Shown here: in pieces, positions 31,800 to 44,723 of the stretch
Layout: each line of letters starts with the position of its first letter
Numbering within the stretch: position 1 is the first letter of the stretch
NCBI GenBank assembly: GCA_019787685.1
Contig: JAHNUO010000006.1
Span: 1,922,001 to 1,986,000, forward strand
Direction of reading: 5' to 3'
From: Chiua virens
Taxonomy: Eukaryota; Basidiomycota; Agaricomycetes; Boletales; Boletaceae
DNA: 64,000 bases
The notes under the pieces: generated by a model
Databases searched by the model: none
Seen by the model: the letters and a program-made list of their open reading frames with translations, nothing else
What the model was told of the DNA's origin: nothing
Made by a program: the position numbers and the translations under genes

Positions 31800-33551
31800 T
31801 TAAATCTGATTGATCGACGGGTTTGAGGTCAGTAAGATGGGAAGGAAGGGGAGAGGCTCACCAGTAAATTAGCGTGGATGTGCGTCCAATGATGAATGCC
31901 GGATAAAAAGGTGCTTGGATTGGTATGAGACAATAATCAAGTGATGCTATGGATATAGGATAGGATGCTGAGCTGCGTAATTGACAAGATAGATAGGGCC
32001 TTCGTCGACCTTTTGACCAGCTGGAGGTAGAAGGACGAGCAGCAAAGATCTAGAAAGACAGCACAAGATAGGTATAAAAAGATGAGCGGAAACGAGGCGT
32101 CAAGGGGTCGTGAGCACTCTGGTCGCGTGTTGTGGATCAGGACTCAGGTAGAGCCGCCGGGGGATGGAGAAGTTGATGGAGGTTGAGGGTTTTGCGAGTT
32201 CTGGAGTGTGATGGTAATGGAACGAGGTAAAGGGTAGGCTAGTAGGACTGTGCAGGGTTTTGATTGCAACGTGCCCTTGTCGAGGCGGCGTTTGTCAAAT
32301 AATTATGTGGAACGTGACGAGGCAATAGACAACAGAAAGAACCCGTTGAAACTAGAAAAAAAAAAGAAAAGAAAATACGATACGAGCGCGTTCCGAGTGC
32401 TCGTCGTCGTCGCAGGAGAGAAAACAAGTACGAGCTGGAAGAAGGAGAGGAGGGAACCAGACGCACTGGTTTTGCCAGTCGTGTCGTAACGGGCGGAGTC
32501 GTGACTAATAACGGTTGCAGTCCTCGCCGACTCATCAACGCGGTGCCCTCACCGACAACCTCAGCGACGATCAACCGTCCCGACCCCGCGTGTTCAACCT
32601 TCCTCGACAACCCTGAGTACCAGTCATCATACCCTCGCCCATGGCCTGCATGTGTTGTGCCCACGAGCCATCGATGGCCTCTGCCTGCGCGCTAACTCCC
32701 CATGTACCTACGACACGTGTCCTCACACGCCTCCAGTTTGAAAAAATTCAACCGCAGCAGCTCCCATTATGGGCCTTCACTGAGTACGAAAGTCGCCCGG
32801 CCCCAGCCTGTATGCACTCGCATTGGGCGGCCTCTACAGGCGGCACGTACTTATTCACCGTATACATACATCCCCCATTTCTTTTACGTGCTGGAGACCC
32901 GTTCCGAAATGCCTCCGATTCGCGGACTTGCAATTCACACATCGGCATCAGCAACTTTTCACCCGTCCCGTCCTCGACTCCAAGTTGTTCTCTGTAATCG
33001 CAGTAGTACAGTAGGCGAGATTATCATGATGGTGATCAAACCGATAGCGCCTCGAGTATCTACCCTGGTACACCGCCCGTCGGCTAGCGTACTGATGCCA
33101 AACCATCATTCAATCAATCTACAAACGGATAACGACCAAAGTGTATATTTAATGACACATAGATGCTTGCTTTTTTTTCTGCCGGAGTTCGAGTCCACGA
33201 CAACAAACTCGCACTGCGGCAACATCTCAGAGCCGATACCAACATAGGGGTCACCTGATGATCATATCTCGACATGCGGAATTCACGAGGCCTCGAATTT
33301 CAAGTCGCATGGGAGGAATAATGGCACGAGGATAGCTCTTCTCCTTCGGCTGTGCCTCGGGAAGTTGATTTAATTAATCCTTTTCAAGTACATTTTCTTT
33401 CACTCCTTAGATGCGAATCAAAAACAAGTATATTCGTTTAGGCGGGTGTGCAGACAGAATCATATCAAGTTCATGTGTGTACCAGTGGTCATATATCGAC
33501 TACATGCGTGTCAACCAGCACACCTCGTGTCCGTTGTGCGAAGAGATCGAA
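31800..33551. other. 1.75 kb intergenic region
   Basis: Upstream of the CCCH gene and downstream of BLM10, both on the minus strand. Includes an A-rich run (about 32354-32375). I find no supported gene. A 141-codon minus-strand frame at 32239-32664 is Ser/Arg/Phe-rich without any domain and looks like chance. Confidence 0.4.
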
Positions 33552-33559
33552 TCAAGCAT
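33552..33559 (-). other. BLM10: 8 nt terminal coding exon of BLM10
   Basis: Read on the minus strand, an intron (33560-33609, 50 nt, GTAAGG...CTCCAG) joins TCATATT to ATGCTTGA, giving Ser-Tyr-Tyr-Ala-stop. Without splicing the frame continues to a different end (Cys-Lys-Glu-Ala-Leu-Pro). The spliced version matches the C-terminal Tyr-Tyr-Ala known for yeast Blm10. Confidence 0.8.
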
Positions 33560-36500
33560 CTGGAGAACCATAAGTATGTTCTCACATAACTAGGGCAATG
33601 CTTCCTTACAATATGATGTACCAACCAGCATGGTAGAAAGGCTTTGTAATTGTTCTTCGTCGAACGACAATTGGTCTTTATGCCATGTATCCTTGTCAAA
33701 CAGTGAGATATGCCTTCAATTATTCGCAAGAAAACATCATACCTGATGCGTCTATGTAGGTGTGACGTTTAGATGTCAATCCTTACTCAAATGAAATCCA
33801 TAGATTCCATACCTTCTTAAATTCGGAGGCACAGTGACGTATTGTCGTCGAAATCGGAGGGGGATCGGTCGCATGTCGGGCAAGCACTGAAGATATGAAA
33901 TTCGTTAAAGTCGGTTACATGCAGCGTGATGATGCATGGAGTGCAGCCAACCTTCTGTCAGAGGAGGCATCCAAGATTCGACCGAGTAGGGGAAGCTTTC
34001 GATCAGGGCACAAAGCCCAAGAATTGCGGAGTGCAGTTTCCTCATCGATTCACCGTAATTAGGTGCCGAGCGCGAGGGCAATTTGACTGAACGAGCCAAG
34101 GAAATGAATCGATTCTATTGCGGAAGTGTCAGTTAAAGAAGAGTAGATTTGTGATCCATCGAGTACCTTGAGTGGAATGATGTTCTGACGCTGCGAGCAA
34201 CGAACTATGCCAGATAGTGTCCTCGAGGACATTTCGCGAACCTCAACATTTTCATCCGCTAAACACTCAAGGAGTACATCCATGACCTTTGAGATGTCGG
34301 CGGGAGAGATCATTAATAGATTACGATAGAAAAACATCACCAATGCCGGTAATGTGTGTAGTCGGATGCGCCAAGACTGTCATTTCCGTTAAATCTCGAT
34401 TACCAGCGAGGGACTGTCCATATACCTTGGAAATTTGTATCGCTTGCACCAGCTTGTCGACTACAGCCTCTGCAAACGTAGCCGGCAAGTGAACACTAGA
34501 CATCACCTGTAAGACTGCACTGCTGTATTTTTGTAATTCTGGATTATCATTGAGTTCCGACATGTTAAGTATCTCCGGCCTGCCGATATGTGTGAATATT
34601 GCGACAACCTAGCACAGGAAAACTTACAGCATCTTCATGGCTGACGGAAATGCAAGACACGCTTCGGAACCATGAAAAGCAACCCATAGCCATAATAGCA
34701 CTTCAGCAAAGGTAAGCGACACGACAGCTAGTTGCATATGGCCGACTTACTGGTGAGGCCGACTTTATCAAACTTGTTACCGAGATCAAATGAGATCCAC
34801 GGACTGTGGTTAAACACTCACTTGAGACTGAGATACTCGTGGAGGGGGAAACCGTTGATTCTTCCATTCACTAAGCTGTAGAACAGTCTGCTGGACTTGA
34901 TCGTCGAATACACTTTCTCTAAAGAACTGCTCAGTACCGTCAGACAGAAACATATAGCATATTCACCGAGTATCAAGAGGGTCCTCTGTCTCACGGCACG
35001 CAGCTATCAGTGCAGCTACCGAAGGGTGCGATGGACGCCATCTATTCCTTGCGATGCAAAAAAGAGCACTTGCTATACTGTTCCGAATCTGAAAAATTCA
35101 AAGTCAGTTGAACACAAAACACCAGACATACCAGAAAGCATACCTCTGCATAGTTCGAATCTGCATTGGAGAAGAACAAAGTTACGTATTTTTCAGAAAT
35201 CGGATTGAACCGGACGCCCATAGCATCCACCAGCGCGACAACTGCATTCAATGATTTCGTGACTGTGACAGCATGAGTCGGCACAGCCAAAGACATTATG
35301 ATCCTGGAATTTACCTGAAAATGCCGAGTCTCCCTGAAAGTCAAGTTGGAGAGACAAAATCCAATCTACGAGAGGCTTATTTCGGCGAGGATCGCGGTCT
35401 TCCAGTACCATCTTCGCATCGAAAATTCAGCTGGCTGGAAAGTTTAGCAGATAAAATGCTTACCTGAAGGAATGAGGTCCAGTAGACCACAGTATCTGGT
35501 CGAGCTTGGGAGAGAATGCGGTCAAATCGAGGCACAAACCAGCTCCACAGGGTATTAAGGCCACGCTGCGACCAGTGCTTGGATCCTACGATACTTGAGT
35601 GCATGCAAACATAAGTCACAATCAACATACCGCGAAGTAAACCAGCCAGGATTTCAGCGGCAGCGGCCTGTTGAAACTTATCCATGTTGGTGAGTAGGGG
35701 CTCCACTACCTCGAGCAAATCTTGTAAAGTAGCATCCTCAAACATCTTGGCTGTGCATTACCCGTCTATTAGCAGTCATTTAACGCCTGGGCGGGAAAAC
35801 ACACCAATTGACTTGACAAACAGAACGTTTTCTGACCGTAAATCAGCAGTACCGGAACTGTTCTCTGTCTCCTGGCTCCATAATGCAGCCAGCTTGGAGT
35901 AATATTCTTTACCAGTATACTCGCTTATAATGGCTAACGACTCGGAGGATGACACGTCCCACCCGATAGGTTGGTTGGATATGATATATCCTCGGACGGT
36001 TGAGGTCCATGTCAAAAATCCAGTCTCGAACTTATCAACAAAAAAGTCGCTGGAAAATTGTCAACATGTTATCAATGGCCTGTTAGGTATGCTTACTTGG
36101 GCCCTACGACAGGCTTTTGGAGGGCGCTCAAGAACTCGTCGCGATCGTTGACGGACATTTTCCTCGATAATGGATTTTGCCATTGGCAGAGCCAAAGTTC
36201 CTCGTCATTCTTTGCATGAGTTCTCATTTTGATGAAGAGTGATTCTCGCACGATACCCCTGAAAATGCTCGTAACGGATGACAATGTGTAAGAAAAAAAA
36301 TCCTACTGCTGTGCATTCAGCCGGATCAAGGGTTGAACATTTGTAGTTTGTTCCATCAAGAACCTCACCGCGTCCGGCGGTGTCGGGGCATCTCGTCTCA
36401 TGAGTCCGAGAATGAATGTGATGGCCATTTGGACATATCGCCACTATCAAGATGATCATCGATGGGGAGCACAAAAGTAAGCCGTGCACGCACATGGATT

Positions 36501-39500
36501 GTAGGACGGACGGCAAGACCAAGCACGGATTTTATCTGGGGAGGTATGAGAAGATGCATCAGCGTTGCACAACGCTGATCTAATCCACGCCCGTGCAACC
36601 TACCGTATCCTCGTACTCCTGAAGTTGTTTCCGAACTCGCTTAGGAGCTACTGCTAGAGCATTTTCCCGCAACTCGCTGTCGATACGAGTCTCTAGATCC
36701 GCTTCAAGGTCGCGAATAGCGAGATTGAGTCTCGGAACATCCGCAGAATATGCAGCGGTGTGGATAGTCTCTTCGTTGAGGTGGATAAGGCAGTCGGAAG
36801 AGTTCGTGGAGACGAGCTTCTGGACCGAAGGCTACCAACACCTACACGTTAGTCAAATAAGGCGAATGCATCAAATCCATACCTTTTCCTCATGTTGGCA
36901 TTCCAACAAGGAAAGCAAGTAGCGCTTCTGCAACTTCTGATCTGCGAAATCATGAGTCGAGCGATAGTACGGGATTCGAAGACATACCAGCCATAATATA
37001 TGCAGCTTTTCCGATGAGACGATTCAGTGTAAGGGAGGGTAATAGATATAGGACACTCACTTATCCCCTTATTCCCAAGGACGTAAAGACCACCTTTCAT
37101 GCGATCAGGATTGTTCCCCTTGGTTAAGGACTCGAACATCGTTGGCAAGAGGTATCTCGTAGACCGAACGTAGTACTATCCCCGCCATCAACTGGCCGAT
37201 TGGCGTACGGACACATGGAGGGACTTACACCGCATATATTGTGTAGAACGTTCTGCGCGAGACTGTAAGACAGGTCAAATTATGGCCCAGAGGAAAGTTC
37301 ATTCGCGTACCGCCGCACTCTGGTGTAAGGGGATAAACAAAGCTCCGCCACGTCGTCCTTTAATAATCGGTCGTCCAACTCCGAGCGTCGGCGGTACAGG
37401 GCGTGTATATACAAGCGAGCGGAATGGTAAAGTTGCGCTCGCTTCAGCCAGACAATTCGTGCGTTATCTTTTTGACGAGAAGACATGCGATTCACTCTGC
37501 ACGTGGTGCCATAAATAACCACCTCTGAGAAGAAGAAAAATTGGGCATACTCTCGGGACTGCGAAAAATTCTTCTGTAAAGTTGTGAAGTCTCCTCTGCT
37601 CATCCCGTAGTCGAGAAAATATGTATCGAGGGCTTTGACCACCGCAATGACGGCGTCAATGTGGTCTTCCTCGTCCTGGTCTCGGCGCAACTTCGTCGCA
37701 GCGAGATGTATAAGGTTTCCGAACCGTGTTCTCAGTTCCACGACACGTTGATAGCGTGGATCTTGTGGATCCGTCAGAACTACTCCTGCTTTGATATCCA
37801 ACTGAGCGGCAATGAGTCCTTCTACATCGACATCCGGATCGAGACAGGGATGAGAAACTTCCTTAAGAGCTTCCTTGTAAATTGTTGGCATGCCACTCCA
37901 GACTGCCTTCGAGAAAGCCAGATACCTGGTCACAATCTCGTTAGATAATGCCACGGTCGTTTCATAGCACAACACCCACCTGCAGAAATCGTTACGCGCA
38001 ATGCTATCCCATCTACCAGGAGAGTTTACAAGGGCCTCAATTTTGTCTAGCGCTAACGATGCAATGCGGTCTAATATTTGAAGCACGAAGTCAACCTCCG
38101 GAGTGCTTGGAACTGGAGTATATCGAGTGAGCTTCTGTAGAGAGTTGGTAGAACAAATTCTGACCGTGCCATTCAATTTGAACGTCGTTGGGCTCATAAA
38201 GATTGCCCCACTGCATGCTATGGGTTTTGTTGAAGTCTATTTCGAGAGATTACTATGTTTCGCCGACTCGAGAACGCCGATATCCCCACCTGGGTCTAGC
38301 CATCGATCGCTGTTGACGAAATGATTGTTGATAGGATAAACTGTTGTCAAGGTATGCAAGACTCGTGAAACCAGAGCGGAGGTCCCTGAGTATCCTCTCT
38401 CGCTCTTCGTCCTCTCAAGCAAGAGTAACAGAAGCTGGATAATCGTCTCTTTGTGTTCGAGTAACTTTGAACATCATCAGACGAATAATAATGAGATTTT
38501 TTCTACATCACTCACAGCAGGGCCGCCGTACCCTAGGCAACCTCTAAGAATGGCCATATCTACCATAGGAAGACGGAGTTTTAGCATAAAATCTCGTGAA
38601 ACATGGATTAGTGCTTACTCCAGTGGAGGGTCGTGTCAGAGGGGACACTCTCGTGCGTCGAGGTTGTGCGGATACTTGATGCTCCGTGTTTTAGCTCCTC
38701 TTTGATCTGCGATGTGCAGAAGGGCAAAAATCTGTCAATCGTTCGTTGTGGCTTCGCACGCGCGAGGCATGCAACGAGGTGTCCAAATGCCCTCACTGCA
38801 TTCGACTTCGCGTTCGTAGTGGCATAGTCGTAGACAAGATTGAGAACCAGTTCGAAAAGCTGATCCGAAAGATGGAGACAGACGATATCGGCCATGCTCT
38901 TTATAGACTTCAGAACAGCCTCCTCAGTCTTACCGCCCGTCGTCTTTTTTCTACCTCCTTCCTCGGGCAAATTCTCGTACAGCGCGAGAATCCGTCGGAA
39001 GAGAGATGCCACCCAATCTAGAATAATGAGTCCTTATATGGGACCTGATAAGCGAGAAATCATGTACCTGCAAAGCCTGAAGTGCTTTCACGAACAAGAG
39101 CGCGCTCTTCCTCTCTACCCAAAGAAATGAACGGACTCATCCCAACGCCCTCAGGAAGCTGAGTCTCGTCATCGTCGAGTTGCATGAGGTCTTCGCTAGG
39201 GTTGTCGCCAGATAGCGCGAACCCGGATTGGTGCATAGAAATGTCGCCGATTTTCACATGCTGAATCACGCTGATTATGAACGAGGTCGCACATATAGTC
39301 TTGTTCGGGTCGTTCTATACCAAGGAACTTTAAGACAAACTGGAAGACAAGAAGAATGTGACAAACCAGATCAATGCCTGGGATGCATAACTCAAGGAGA
39401 GGTAGAAGGTGTTTTTGACCAGGCCGCCACACCTTCTCGGAGACCAAGGGCAGAGATATTCCAGAAAGTATCTTCAAAACCGCCGTAGTTCGGTGCGTCT

Positions 39501-41462
39501 CGTTGACAACCTCCAACCCTCCGTATGCTCGTTCAAGCAATTCTGGCATGACTAATGTGGGCTCGAGTTGTGCCATTACGCGCAGGGCTCCCTGCGTCAT
39601 AGCAAGAGAGAGAGAATCTTTCGAGAACATAGCAAGAAGGGCAGGTGTCAAGAGGCTGGTGACGAACGCTCGACGGATCGAGGTCGTGAGACGGCGAGTC
39701 TTGTGCTGAAGTGTCAATGCAATAGGACTGTAAACTGCCACGTTGGATACTCACAACTGGAGTGCGACAGGAAGGTAATTGTTCTTCAAACCAACGATCA
39801 GCGAACTCGGCGGTCAAACGTTGGAGAAGGTTCGTGAGCTGGATTTGAAGTCAGGAAGGATGGCGGAAGGTCTGGACCTACTCACCAGCACCGTCCAATG
39901 GCCGTGATTAGACGGATGAAAAAACGACTCCGTGCTGGTAATTAGGCGGTCCAAAGTGTCCATGGCTTTCGAACCCGCGAGATATGTTGCCTGCCCACTT
40001 TGGGAAGACGGCGTTGCTGATGCAGAGTCACCACGAAGGGGCCCATCGACAGCCATGGAGTAGACGAATAATTTAGCGAGAGCATCTACATAAGAACCAT
40101 GTTGGTTCTTCAATGCAGACGAATAAACTTTGGGCTAACTCACTTATGCGACTGATACTTTTCTTTATCTTGGAACCCTGGCGAACCGACGCGGCATCTG
40201 CATGCGCAGAGGTCATATTGGGGTTCTGCAGGAAACATCATGAATTGCGCGAACAAGCTCAGTGGCAATATACTCACTCTAGATTTTCCTATAGGAACAT
40301 CTGGAAACAAATGTGAGGAATATGGATGCGACTGATGTGGTTAGAAGCCTACACATGGATTCGAACCCCTTGCTGACCAGCAGAGTCCATTCCTGTTCGG
40401 ACCATATGCCAACGTCTTTCCATTGTGCACCACCTTCTTCGCCAAAATCACCAGCCTTTCCCGCAACATGCTCCTCCGCCAAATTTCCTGCCAATTCGAG
40501 GAAACGATCGTCCATCGAAAAAGAGTTGAATGCTTCCCATAGTTTGAAGATGACAGGAAGATAGAGATGCGGGTGAGAGGGGGGCAGGAACGAGGTGAGC
40601 ACCGGAATCATGGTGAGAGTAGTCTTCACGGAATGAATATAAATAACAGGCAGACGGACATCGAAAATGGGGGCACAACTCACATTTGGAGTGATTATCG
40701 GCAAAAAAGTGTCGAGCATTTCAGGAATGTCCTCTGCGGGAAAGTACGGTTTGCAGCTCTCTGCGACATAGAGCAAGATGTTGTTCAGGTTACGACTGAA
40801 AAGGATATCAGCGAAACAAGCACGGAGAATGCGGGGATTACACACTTGGTCTGGTTAAGACGCTTCTTTGGAAATAATTCTTTGTGGAGGACTTGCCAAA
40901 GCGGGGACCATGGGAGGCGTAAATCCCTGGATTCCAGCCTGCGTTTCCCCGTCTTGCCAAGGAGGCGAGAGATCATGTCAACCCAGCTTCGGACGACACG
41001 GACGTCCAAACCAGGAATGAGACACAACTCGTAATAAAATGTGACCAGCTTGGCGCGGGTAGGAGTTGTCATGGGATAGCGCAACTGCAGCCAACTGGAA
41101 GAAATAAGATTCTCGAACGAGAGAAAAGGGGGTGATGCATACCACTGCAGCAATGCATCCCAAGCTGTGAGGGCGGTCCAGTTCTTAGACTCGGCACATA
41201 TAATGATCTTTGAGATGATGTGCTCGAGCTTCCCCTGCATCTCCTGGAGAGACTCACACTTGTAGGGGAGAGCATCGAGATGCACGGCGAGATTAGCGCA
41301 TTGTTTCTCATATGGGGACTGATTTGGGGCAAGAGGGGTCTCTTCAGCAGGAGAGTCAAGAACGTCGATATCGTCCTCGTCCATATCTACGCCGTGAATA
41401 GAGAAACTACCAGAGCCAACCTCTGCGACGATACTGGGGTAGGATAGATCAAGGGTAGCCAT
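33552..41462 (-). CDS. BLM10: Proteasome activator BLM10/PA200
   Basis: Giant HEAT-repeat protein that caps the 20S proteasome and helps open its gate. The start codon at 41462 begins MATLDLSYPSIVAEV. N-terminal blocks include FENLISSSWLQLRYPMTTP and LRLPWSPLWQVLHKELF, then VAESCKPYFPAEDIPEML, all of the BLM10 N-terminal type. Many minus-strand exons across 7.9 kb continue as helical repeats, for example FSDNLFELVLNLVYDYATT-like and WMPPLTEVLARHATDPPP near the end. The last two residues come from an 8 nt exon (33552-33559): the protein ends Ser-Tyr-Tyr-Ala, the HbYX motif needed for gate opening. A TATA-like element lies 67 bp upstream of the ATG. Exons near 40.28-40.30 kb could not be joined cleanly. 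Confidence 0.92.
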
Positions 41463-41528
41463 GGAGATGAGAGGAGATGAGGAATCGGGAGAAAGGGGAT
41501 GAGACGTACGACGAGGGACAGAGGATGA

Positions 41529-41536
41529 TTTATATA
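41529..41536 (-). promoter_or_regulatory. TATA box of BLM10
   Basis: TATATAAA read on the minus strand, 67 bp upstream of the BLM10 start. The 195 bp between the BLM10 and AIM18-like start codons form a divergent promoter. Confidence 0.45.
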
Positions 41537-41657
41537 AGTGAACGAGTGCGATGACGCGTCCTGTTCTGCGGACTCGGACGGTTGCGTATGCACTCGACCA
41601 GTTGATCAGCCTAGCGGAGTGTGACGGGTGAACCAAGCCACCACCATAACTTTGATC

Positions 41658-42524
41658 ATGTCACGCTTACTCTGCTCACCCCACTCGAAGCCATTCCTCT
41701 ATGGCATCACCTCTCTCTTCTCTGCTGCCTTGGCCTTCCGCCACGCGTCCTCCCCCATCCGCCTCGACGCACCCCACGATGTCTTAGGTGAGCCCATCCC
41801 TTACGAGACCTCCATCCACCTCACTTCTGTAGTCGATCCTGCCACCTCCGTCGAGTTTCCGAAAGAACTCCGAGTCCCTTCCAGGTTCCCTCAGCCCCTT
41901 CATTCTCTCCTGGGCGTCGGCGTGCGGACAGTCTCATTCCTCGGCATCCACGTCTATTCCGTCGGGTTCTATGCCGACCTCACCGCCCCAAAGCTCAAAG
42001 TTCGTTCTTCTGCGCTTGCTATTCATGCCTATACTGACTTGAGGACACTCAGCAGATTCCTATCACTGCTACCCCCGAAGAGAAAATTGACTACATGGTC
42101 CGAAACGCTTCGTGCGTCCTCCGCATCGGTGAGATTCCCCCGCTTTCTACAAAATCTGCCTAGCATCTCTGCGTTCCTAGTACCGACTCGCAACACCTCG
42201 TACACTCATTTGCGCGATGGCTTTGTCCGTGCTCTGACAGCGCGTCTTCAACTCTTCAAATCTCGTGGAACTCTCTCCGCTGAAACTGAAGCCGCCGTAC
42301 AGTCTCCACTTCGTAAACTCAAATCGATCTTTCCCACCACTAAACTCTCAAAGGGTTATCCCCTCGATGTGCACCTCACTGCACCTACTGGGGACCCAAC
42401 GCGCCCGAGGAAACTAGTGTTTTCGGACTTGGGTGCCGTAGAGAGCGACTGGGTCGCTGAGGAGTTTGTATTGGCATACTTCGAAGGTGATGGAATTAGT
42501 CCACCGGTGAATGTTGCTCATTAA
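41658..42524 (+). CDS. AIM18: AIM18-like mitochondrial chalcone-isomerase-fold protein
   Basis: Member of the fungal AIM18/FMP22 group with a chalcone isomerase fold and probably no isomerase activity. The ATG at 41658 opens a short basic/hydrophobic leader (CSPHSKPFLYGITSLFSAAL). The domain begins with LLGVGVRTVSFLGIHVYSVG and YADLTAPKL. Two introns then join QIPITATPEEKIDYM, VRNASCVLRIVPTRNTSYTH and LRDGFVRALTARLQL. The C-terminal part includes FSDLGAVESDWVAEEFVLAY, equivalent to the helix preceding the domain end. It terminates with TAA at 42522-42524. Divergent with BLM10. The role in yeast is known only through inheritance of mitochondria screens. Confidence 0.85.
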   Translation: MSRLLCSPHSKPFLYGITSLFSAALAFRHASSPIRLDAPHDVLGEPIPYETSIHLTSVVDPATSVEFPKELRVPSRFPQPLHSLLGVGVRTVSFLGIHVYSVGFYADLTAPKLKVRSSALAIHAYTDLRTLSRFLSLLPPKRKLTTWSETLRASSASVRFPRFLQNLPSISAFLVPTRNTSYTHLRDGFVRALTARLQLFKSRGTLSAETEAAVQSPLRKLKSIFPTTKLSKGYPLDVHLTAPTGDPTRPRKLVFSDLGAVESDWVAEEFVLAYFEGDGISPPVNVAH

Positions 42525-42685
42525 TGCTTAAAAACTTCGCTGACTGCTGAAGTCCAGATGAAAAAGGCGACTATAGATCGGTTGCGTAGCTTTGGAAACT
42601 AGAGTTGATGTCTGAAGATCCGAAGTCTTTGTGGGGGATCCGGATGGGACTGTCAAAATATTTTTGACGGCGTTGATTACCGTCT

Positions 42686-42758
42686 TCCCGTTTAGCTCAG
42701 TTGGTAGAGCGCGTCACTAGTAATGACGAGGTCAGTCGTTCGAGTCGGCTAATGGGAA
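42686..42758 (+). tRNA. tRNA-Thr (AGT)
   Basis: Full cloverleaf of 73 nt without intron. The acceptor stem is TCCCGTT/AATGGGA with one G-T pair, followed by A73. The D arm is GCTCAGTTGGTAGAGC. The anticodon stem is CGTCA/TGACG with loop CTAGTAA, so the anticodon is AGT. The T stem is AGTCG/CGGCT around the loop TTCGAGT. A run of seven T follows (from 42763), a Pol III terminator. It sits between the AIM18-like gene and TIM21. Confidence 0.92.
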
Positions 42759-42980
42759 TCTGTTTTTTTATTGGTCTCGCCAAAGATCGACGAAGATTGG
42801 GAATAAGAGCTTGTCCAATTAAATTTACATGGTTTCATTGAGGGTCCAGGATGTCTGTTCGAAGTGGCCCAGTCAGTGACTAGTTGACTGGTGACAATGC
42901 AGTCAAGTTGGGCTTACTTTTGCTCAAGTTTTCCTAAATAAGGCTTTGTATAGTATGCGGCCTTGTCTGTCAGTTCGGTG

Positions 42981-44157
42981 ATGCCAGCGTCTAAGATCTC
43001 GTCTGCCTGTATATCGAGGCCCTTCCGTTGTGCGCAACCTCTGCACGGACATGCAAACTCTTTTGATGCGCACAAGCTTTCTCTGACTCGGTGGGCCACC
43101 CTCAGAACATACACCAGTAGTCAAAGCACTCCATCTTCTCTACTCACATCTGCGCTCGACCAGAAGCAAAGAACTTCTTACTCGAGCAAGGAAGACTCGG
43201 TTGGACCTTTTCAGCTTGGTATCTCTCAGGCAGCTCTGAGACGTGGAGAAAAGGCTAGGAAATGGTCTGAATTGAGTGTCGGGGGCAAAGGTAAGCCCGT
43301 CTTTTCGACAACCAGCCTTCGAGCCACCAATGTCGCCCATAAGAGAGTGTGCTTTGGCTGATGTTGATATATTATAGTGATACGCACGACTCAACGTACT
43401 ACCAATCTAACTGTGATACTGCTCGGTGCTGGCCTGTCTGCCGTGCTCGTCTACGCGCTTACCACGGAACTCTTTTCGAAGAACTCGCCCACCGTGTTGT
43501 ATAATGGCGCGTGCGACCGAATCAAATCTTCCCCCAAAGTGAGTTCGCTTCCTTGAATGCCGAATTGACTATTGATTTCAATGATTTGTCGGCGGCTAGG
43601 TTGCCAAGTATCTTCATACTCCTCTCACTTTCCACAACAACCCACCCTTCTCTGTGCGTCCGCGTCACCGTCATCGACACATAGCATCGCAAATAGCGGT
43701 CGACTCCTCCGGCCGGGAGCACATGTTGCTAAACTTCTACGTCCAAGGTTCCTCTTCCGCGTCACTCCCAGTGAAAGATGAAAAGGACTGCCAAGAGGCC
43801 AGCTATATCGATATTCTGACTACCTTGACATTCGAAGACATCAAAGAGAAGATGATTCCCTTTATTGAGTCGGCAAGGAGCGCATTCAAGTATCTCAGAG
43901 GGGACAACGTTTCCCCTGTGATACATCCGGCAGCGACGGACAAAGAGAAAGACAAGGACCAGGAGAGAACCGAACAGCACTCTTGGTGGGAGCTGACAGG
44001 TCTGTTTGCTGGACTCCGCGGGCGGACATCACATGATGAAGGCAGTCGCGTTGGGGGGACAATCTGGACGGAGGGGGAGATACATGCAGATCTCGTAAGG
44101 GTGCGTGAAGCAATTTCTGAGTGTTGGCGCAACCAAGGTGTTGAGCACATGGGGTGA
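42981..44157 (+). CDS. TIM21: Mitochondrial inner-membrane translocase subunit TIM21
   Basis: TIM21 connects the TOM complex with TIM23 and respiratory chain supercomplexes. The ATG at 42981 starts a presequence-like N-terminus (KISSACISRPFRCAQPLHG...). The single membrane helix is TVILLGAGLSAVLVYALTTE, followed by LFSKNSPTVLYNGACDRI. Next comes the intermembrane-space domain: VAKYLHTPLTFHNNPP, HRHRHIASQIAVDSSGREHM and LNFYVQGS, typical of TIM21. The C-terminus carries a charged stretch (TDKEKDKDQERTEQHS) and then WWELTGLFAGL. Two introns are GT-AG and in frame. The stop is at 44155-44157. Confidence 0.9.
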
Positions 44158-44723
44158 CATATGAGTACTTGCCGTGCTACCTGTTCGTGCACCGTTACGC
44201 GCCCTCATGTCAATATCTGGTAGGGTGCAACAGGACCTTCATGCTGACAATGTGATACAACAGAATGATGAAGGATATTTCGTGTTCAGGTACCTCCTCA
44301 TAGACATACCCAGTGCGCATCGTCTTTATTTGTCAAGGAGACTCCACTGATTTTGTTGATGTGATCCGGCCTGTTCCAATTGGACTCCTAATAGATTCGG
44401 AGAGTCGCAACCCGATCAGGGTATTTGTCGAGCGGGCACCAGGTGTTCGCGAGAACGAGCCTATTATGCGGTTTCATTCATCCTGAAAACACGCACTGGG
44501 CGCCGCACGTCCACATCAAGGGCTGAGTAGGAGAGCACAGGAACATGATAGTAGCATCATGCTCGGATGTAGGCAGCTTGCATCGATGTGCTGCATAATA
44601 TTGCAATAAATCCCAGCATGGCCTCGGCCAGCGTGGCGGGTAATGGATGAATGCCGGAAAACGCGAATGCACCGTGTGGTGGCATAGACGATGAGGTACA
44701 TGAAGGATTTGGAAAGACAAGTA
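44158..44723. other. Intergenic between convergent TIM21 and VMA7
   Basis: This is 566 bp in which I recognise no gene; short open frames on the minus strand lack conserved features. Confidence 0.4.

Noticed and set aside
32239..32664. 141-codon minus-strand frame upstream of the CCCH gene
   Set aside because: Low-complexity Ser/Arg/Phe content, no motif, no joinable exons; likely chance in a long leader region.
40350..40380. Perfect Pol III B-box word GGTTCGAATCC
   Set aside because: It lies within a BLM10 exon encoding SKGFESM, and no tRNA cloverleaf or A box can be formed around it.
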